64,000 nucleotides of DNA from CAYFPS01 sp964345075. Lineage in GTDB: Bacteria; CAIWAD01. The notes under the pieces are model-generated. The model was not told where the DNA came from. It saw only the letters and a program-made list of their open reading frames with translations, and searched no databases. The translations under genes were made by a program, and so were the position numbers. Below, one piece after another: positions 60,601 through 64,000 of this stretch. Position 1 is the first letter of the stretch. Each line of letters opens with the position of its first letter. Where the stretch lies: assembly GCA_964345075.1 (NCBI GenBank), contig CAYFPS010000001.1, forward strand, positions 186,001-250,000. Direction: 5' to 3'.

Positions 60601-62184
60601 AATCTCGCTGGCGCCGTTTCTAAACAGGCTGTCCGGAACAATCACAATGGCATCAAGTCCGCCAGCTGGTTCCTGTGATACATCAAGGGGGTCAATCAGC
60701 TCAACACCTTCGGCCATGACACGTGCGCTGTCCGTCAATGCCAGGTAGCGATCACCTTCCCTGAAAACATCCTGAAAGCGCAGGCGAAACTCTCCGGCCA
60801 CCTCGCGCACAATGGTGCTTCTGAAGCGCGAACGGCCAATTTTGTAGAGAGTAATTGATTCATCTTCGAAGCCTTTGACCGTAATGTCCACAATCTGGCC
60901 CTGATGGGCGGGGTCTGTCGTAAAGAGCAGCTGGCCGTCCTCGGCCTCGTAAAGACGCTGATAGCGAACATCCATCCAGTTAAGCATGGCCGCTGAGTAA
61001 GGCCCAGCCGGAGCCTCATCCACACCGGCAATGAAGAGCGTGTTTGTATCACGGTAAAATCCGCTGTGATCAGGAAAAGCCTCTGCGCCAAAGTCCACAA
61101 TCCGCAGTTCCTGATTTTTCCAGCTATTGTCTGCCCCAACCGTCAGACTGGCCCCGCCCGTCTCGTTGATATAAAGCCGCAGCTTCTGAGTGATTTCCCC
61201 CCCCCCCTCCGGGGAAGGTCCGGACGGCCCGCGAAAGCAGAAGCGAACACTGACGGGCGAACTACTCGAGCTGCTTAATCCAGGCAGTTCAAAGGGAACC
61301 TCTCTCAGTTCACCACCGTATACGCCCGGCGTCCAGAAGCTGTGATCCGGGTGTGTTTCTTCCAACACATAATTCAAGCGGGAAAAACTGTTCTCCTCCT
61401 CCAGGTGAAGACGCTCAGGAAAGCTCAAAGGCTGGATATAGCCATCGGGGTCGGTTTCAACGATTTCGCCCGACTCCTGCGCAAAACGAAAGCCCGGGGA
61501 GCCTGTATCACACAGGAAGTAAATCTCCCGCGATGACCAGGGGTCCAGCCGCATATCGGGGCCGAAGACGTCGCGCTCGAAAAGCGTCGGCTCGCTGTAG
61601 AATTCGATGTAATCGGCTGGATCAAAGACCCCATCTTCATCGCCGAAAACATAAAGCGGCTCCAGCTGGCCGTTGTGATACAGCGACCAGCGGCGAGGAT
61701 CCGGCAGGAAGGCCCCTTCAAGCTCTTCTTCCAGCCACTCGCCCGTGATACGAACCATGCCCGTGTTCTTGACCTGAATCCGCATGAAGGCGTCGGGCCG
61801 CCAGTCAGGCGCGGCGCCGGAACTCAAAAGGCGCGGTCGCTCCACCGGGCTTCCCGTCTCGCGGACAACAAGCCCAGCCTCAAGCAGGCTTGCCGGAACG
61901 CGCAGGCCCGTTCTCTGCCGTCCGTTTTCCCGCTCCACCTCGTGGCCGGAAAGCTCAAGGGCCTGCCCGGAAAGCGTGCGGAAGCCAAGCTCCTCCTGCG
62001 CGTGATCCAGCAGCAGCACCCATGTATCACGAACCGGTGCATCTTCGGCAAGAGTCAGGCGCAGCTCGCCGGAGGCAAGTCGCTCCAGCACAAGGCCGGG
62101 CCGCTGTGGACACAGGACTTCCGCGCGGCCGGGGAGGGTCGATAGGATCAGGCCCAGCAGGGCCCAGCGAGCTGTTTTTGTCAT
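57679..62184 (-). CDS. porU: PorU-like C25 cysteine peptidase (type IX secretion sortase family)
   Basis: A ~1500-residue secreted protein. The C25 gingipain-like core shows the catalytic His in NYSGHGGGAVW (near residue 730) and Cys in NATCFIGSIE (near residue 764). A beta-rich N-terminal half precedes; Ig-like domains and a C-terminal FlgD-type sorting domain follow (GNYPNPFQRDTRFIFSL near residue 1410, NGVYFYLFKAWADG). PorU cleaves cargo signals and attaches the protein to the surface; typical PorU shares this layout. ATG 62184 gives the signal peptide MTKTARWALLGLILSTLPGRA; an earlier ATG at 62214 lies in XPB. Twelve GTGATACA copies lie inside. Confidence 0.83.
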   Translation of the reverse strand: MTKTARWALLGLILSTLPGRAEVLCPQRPGLVLERLASGELRLTLAEDAPVRDTWVLLLDHAQEELGFRTLSGQALELSGHEVERENGRQRTGLRVPASLLEAGLVVRETGSPVERPRLLSSGAAPDWRPDAFMRIQVKNTGMVRITGEWLEEELEGAFLPDPRRWSLYHNGQLEPLYVFGDEDGVFDPADYIEFYSEPTLFERDVFGPDMRLDPWSSREIYFLCDTGSPGFRFAQESGEIVETDPDGYIQPLSFPERLHLEEENSFSRLNYVLEETHPDHSFWTPGVYGGELREVPFELPGLSSSSSSPVSVRFCFRGPSGPSPEGGGEITQKLRLYINETGGASLTVGADNSWKNQELRIVDFGAEAFPDHSGFYRDTNTLFIAGVDEAPAGPYSAAMLNWMDVRYQRLYEAEDGQLLFTTDPAHQGQIVDITVKGFEDESITLYKIGRSRFRSTIVREVAGEFRLRFQDVFREGDRYLALTDSARVMAEGVELIDPLDVSQEPAGGLDAIVIVPDSLFRNGASEILEPALEMSGRWALFSDRQVYDRFSHGRMDPHAFRDLISWAWSRWSSPPRYFFMIGEGTTDHRAMRPGHEPISPVYFEQVRGWGAASSDDWFATTATGERLPVDVSRWPLSTMEELERISTKALAYAASGGQDWNNRLLLTAGAEARDEGAFQFLTETMVANSLDDRLFLRRIESGELATRYSGNRDQLLAFVNDGQLITNYSGHGGGAVWQDDGLFRSVDVALLENEDKLSFFTNATCFIGSIEISSSLGRALMSMNDAGAIAVLGSTGLGYRDTSMELLGIYFEYQLPSPDLPLAEALRLAKQELWLRYENQSEDWRSLARAVNTMMVLLGTPWQQIHLPSRAQAPAASPAVLNAGESFLLAGEGEAGAEGLVELYGQAEHPVQSSSDYVNDVLEYPFVVGNDGAWSLNIPAPEETWEGGSRFSARVWIGGENPQSSHAWLYYADSLEADLMWQARLSPDPPRPDSLHFAELLFASPTPADSIVTRLKAWSPEGDSLEQRAAMSFSVSDPQRWQTAAELGSFTEGTTLALSFLVYRDGVANETPPGWYQVRAPGPALELTMDDAGALRPGHGLFRVHNLGDAASGSLRARALDAEGGESVYLSLDGLAPGEELRLDLLLNDLSLDTLAMLSLACDTDSTTLSFLPASTRISTSEETRLAAGLTGSLVVDDSPVLVLWKEEAAGATDAQPGLSLSSDLYHIQPEEAGAEGAFHGRAPGRTADSLFVLDRGSGLALKPLAGDQISRAGDTLDFVIHGAGGFCFGQLEDHVAPGVLLEAEGQVFSSGGFVPRKAVFTLLLEDENGVDPRPERLTILVDDQPVSREGMTISSLSGGLSLTLPVADLIDPQRDEHSLELLCHDAAGNQASESVLFRSGDRLGLEYIGNYPNPFQRDTRFIFSLTGVADKVSIEIFTVAGRKIRTLKMDGPLINYVELPWDGRDRAGDVVANGVYFYLFKAWADGQSLEHQGKVARLK

Positions 62185-62191
62185 GCCGTGT

Positions 62192-63859
62192 TCAGTTGAA
62201 GTTGCGGATCTCATAGCGGTAACCCTGCTCGGTCAGGAAGAGCTGCCGGTTCATGGCGAATTCCTGATCGATGGTATCGCGCGTCACAAGTGTATAAAAC
62301 CACGCCTGATTTTCTCCGGACTTGGGCCTTAGGACCCGCCCCAGACGCTGCGCCTCTTCCTGGCGGCTGCCAAAAGTCCCGGAGACCTGAATCGCCACAT
62401 TGGCTTCGGGCAGGTCAACAGCAAAGTTGGCCACCTTGGAAACCACCAGAACCTTTTCTTCACCCGTTCGAAACTTGTTGTAGAGCTCGTCGCGAACCTG
62501 ATTGCGCACACTGCCCGTGATCAGCGGGGCGCCCAGGATTTTGGCGATGGTCTTTAACTGATCGATGAACTGCCCGATGATCAAAATGCGATCACCCGCG
62601 TGCTGCTTGAGCAGATGGTCGATCACCTCCAGTTTGGCCGGGTTGGTCGAGGCCACCGTATACTTTCGGCGTGTTTCGGCAAGCGCGTACTCCAGCCTCA
62701 GGTCCTGATCCATCGGCAGGCGATATTCCACGCAGCTGGCCTCGGCAATCCAGCCCTGCCGCTCGAGCTCCTTCCAGGGCACGTCGATCTTCTTGGGGCC
62801 GATCAGCGAGAAGACGTCGTCTTCCTTGTTGTCCTCGCGAACAAGCGTTGCCGTCAGGCCCAGGCGGCGGCGACTTTGAATGTCGGCCACAGCGCGGAAC
62901 ACCGGCGCGGGCAGCAGGTGGACCTCGTCGTATACAATCAGTCCCCACTGGTGCTCATTGAACAACGAGAAGTGGATGAAAGGGCTTTTCTTGTTGCGGC
63001 GGTAGGTCAGGATCTGGTAAGTGGCGATGGTGATCGGCTTGATCTCTTTCAATTCGCCCGAGTATTCTCCGATCATGTCCGGGTGAATGTCCGTCTTGTC
63101 GAGGATCTCCTGCTTCCACTGCCTCAGGGCCGTGACATTGGTGGTCAGAATCAGCGTGTGCATCGAGACCTTTTCCATCACCCCGATGCCGATCACGGTT
63201 TTGCCGGCTCCGCAAGGCAGTACCAGCACGCCGCTGCCGCCGCGGGAGTCGCCACCCGACCAGAAGACATTGACCGCGTCCTGCTGATAGCGCCTTAGCC
63301 CAAACTCGCGCCCGGACCGTGATACAGGCCTCAGGCCGATCTCCATGGGCGTGCCGGCCGTGTATCCCGCCAGGTCTTCCACCGGGAAGCCGATTTTGAT
63401 CAGGGCCTGCTTGAGGTGGCCGCGATTGCCCTGCGGCACGCGGTAGCGCTTTTCATCCAGCTGCTGACCGAGCAGCGGCCCCACCGTTTTGTGGCGGGAA
63501 AGCTCCAGCATCAGGAGGGGCTCGGCGGACTCGAGCAGCAGCTCCTCGCCCTCGCGCACCAGGCGGACACGCCCGTAGCGCCCAACAACCTCACGGATGT
63601 CTTCCACCACGTTGGTCGGCACTTCGTACTTGGAGTAGCGATTGAGGATGTTGATGATCTCGCTGGCCGCCATGCCGCTGGAGGCCGCGTTCCAAAGGGA
63701 AAGCGGCGTGATGCGGTAGGTGTGCAGATGCTCGGGGCTCTTGTCAAGCTCGGCGAAGCGCGCCAGATCGTCGCGGGCGTCTTCAAAGGCCGGATTGGCC
63801 GTTTCCAGAAAGACCGTCCTGTCCGACTGGACGATCAAGGGATTGGCAGGGTTATACAC
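62192..63859 (-). CDS. Bacterial XPB-type DNA helicase
   Basis: Superfamily 2 helicase of the XPB/Ssl2 family. Walker A PCGAGKT near residue 218, DEVH box in YDEVHLLPAPVF near residue 308, GLTATLVREDNKE, and QRLGRVLRPKSGENQ motif VI. The N-terminal domain (VYNPANPLIVQSD, SLWNAASSG) matches the damage-recognition half of bacterial XPB. Start GTG 63859 behind AGGAG; upstream frame to 63919 overlaps YjbQ. It may act in repair. Confidence 0.93.
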   Translation of the reverse strand: MYNPANPLIVQSDRTVFLETANPAFEDARDDLARFAELDKSPEHLHTYRITPLSLWNAASSGMAASEIINILNRYSKYEVPTNVVEDIREVVGRYGRVRLVREGEELLLESAEPLLMLELSRHKTVGPLLGQQLDEKRYRVPQGNRGHLKQALIKIGFPVEDLAGYTAGTPMEIGLRPVSRSGREFGLRRYQQDAVNVFWSGGDSRGGSGVLVLPCGAGKTVIGIGVMEKVSMHTLILTTNVTALRQWKQEILDKTDIHPDMIGEYSGELKEIKPITIATYQILTYRRNKKSPFIHFSLFNEHQWGLIVYDEVHLLPAPVFRAVADIQSRRRLGLTATLVREDNKEDDVFSLIGPKKIDVPWKELERQGWIAEASCVEYRLPMDQDLRLEYALAETRRKYTVASTNPAKLEVIDHLLKQHAGDRILIIGQFIDQLKTIAKILGAPLITGSVRNQVRDELYNKFRTGEEKVLVVSKVANFAVDLPEANVAIQVSGTFGSRQEEAQRLGRVLRPKSGENQAWFYTLVTRDTIDQEFAMNRQLFLTEQGYRYEIRNFN

Positions 63860-64000
63860 GGTTCTCCTGCGGCAGAAAAGTTGCCCACAGACGCCTTTGC
63901 CTGGGGCCGTCAAATTCACAGAACCAGACCGATTGCCAGGTTCCCAGCTTCAGCCGGCCAGCCACCACGGGCACCCAGAGCTGACAGCCCAGCAGGCTGC
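63852..64000 (-). CDS. YjbQ/UPF0047 family protein, 5' truncated by window edge
   Basis: The frame running in from the right edge encodes CQLWVPVVAGRLKLGTWQSVWFCEFDGPRQRR and stops at TAA 63854-63852. DGRL-LGTWQ and EFDGPR are the C-terminal hallmarks of the YjbQ/UPF0047 fold, linked to secondary thiamin-phosphate synthase activity. It overlaps the XPB start by eight bases. Confidence 0.85.
   Translation of the reverse strand, partial: SLLGCQLWVPVVAGRLKLGTWQSVWFCEFDGPRQRRLWATFLPQENRV

Larger units (their letters stand above)
2347..63326. repeat. Iterated octamer GTGATACA (75 dispersed copies)
   Basis: The 8-base word GTGATACA is scattered through the whole window. The first copy overall is at 1690. 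+ strand starts: 1690, 3434, 3863, 4399, 9303, 9840, 10346, 10692, 12684, 13910, 14093, 15854, 19089, 19459, 21182, 25927, 29455, 33174, 36801, 37353, 39364, 39538, 41330, 42271, 44211, 46368, 50496, 51015, 51438, 51708, 52179, 52335, 52781, 53093, 58137, 58501, 60285, 60675, 61675, 63319. Reverse-complement (TGTATCAC) starts: 2347, 2478, 3217, 4778, 11214, 12256, 14771, 15364, 15498, 16407, 17298, 18561, 22065, 22376, 22662, 29636, 30169, 31113, 31152, 32190, 41573, 43851, 43923, 46284, 46640, 47444, 47898, 52833, 57922, 58337, 58690, 59776, 61045, 61504, 62023. Every copy is within a gene. The count was made by eye and could be off by a few. Function is unknown; an uptake signal is the leading inference. 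Confidence 0.93.

Noticed and set aside
1690..63326. GTGATACA as a CRISPR array, operator or terminator element
   Set aside because: Copies are dispersed with no fixed spacing, lie inside coding regions, and rarely pair into hairpins, so none of these explanations fits.
1690..63326. GTGATACA as a Chi-like or KOPS-like polar motif
   Set aside because: The two orientations are nearly equal (40 versus 35) with no switch along the window.

Overview
The window reads as a chromosome segment (roughly 60% GC by eye, almost fully coding) of a Gram-negative bacterium of the FCB superphylum. The strongest clues are a PorU-like C25 cysteine peptidase next to a PorV-like outer-membrane protein, secreted proteins ending in NPFNP-type C-terminal sorting domains (type IX secretion), a DUF3098 membrane protein, bacterial XPB helicase and several Lol-type lipoproteins. 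GC content and gene mix suggest an uncultured phylum of that group rather than Bacteroidota, but I cannot name it. A run of 10 Ns at 40893-40902 shows this is a scaffold of a draft or metagenome assembly.

Layout, left to right: a truncated secreted-protein gene (1-663, -); a recG-priA-metallopeptidase operon (868-6421, -); a small unknown + strand gene with a good sigma70-type promoter (6587-6757); msrB-DUF4139 (6741-8596, -); a ten-gene minus-strand operon driven from a promoter at 20326-20354: acetoacetyl-CoA ligase, NhaC antiporter, hisS, CorA/ZntB, CaCA exchanger, MntP, pentapeptide/DinB fusion, membrane protein, photolyase, SDR-DUF2867. A plus-strand operon follows (HAD hydrolase, degenerate AcpS-like protein, nnr, VanZ, ssb; 20478-24030), then obgE and a large secreted Asp-box protein (-). 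From 45025 down to 27947 lies a 12-gene minus-strand array: semialdehyde dehydrogenase, gpmA, STAND-type regulator, engB, moxR, DUF58, unknown, PBP1A, SPOR protein, M28 peptidase, hutH, unknown. Next come a compact DUF3098-tRNA-Val-tRNA-Asp unit, an acylating aldehyde dehydrogenase with a PduL-like partner, an SDR, NadM, a small membrane protein, FmdB zinc ribbon, and mutY-lipoprotein-S9 peptidase. The right end is a cell-surface operon: YjbQ, XPB, PorU-like, PorV-like, FN3 lipoprotein, SLBB protein, outer-membrane protein.

The most striking feature is not a gene. The octamer GTGATACA / TGTATCAC occurs 75 times by my reading (40 on the + strand, 35 on the - strand), where about one copy would be expected by chance. 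Copies lie inside genes of every function, in both orientations, in whichever reading frame avoids a stop. A pyrimidine usually precedes the octamer, and a related form GTGTTACA occurs 10 times. This is the signature of a genome-wide iterated word such as a DNA uptake sequence, not of gene regulation.

Genes overlap by 1 to 4 bases in most operons (ATGA, GTGA, TGATG junctions), so translational coupling appears to be the rule. Two likely frameshifts (SDR-DUF2867 C-terminus; STAND regulator beside the N gap) may be sequencing or assembly errors.
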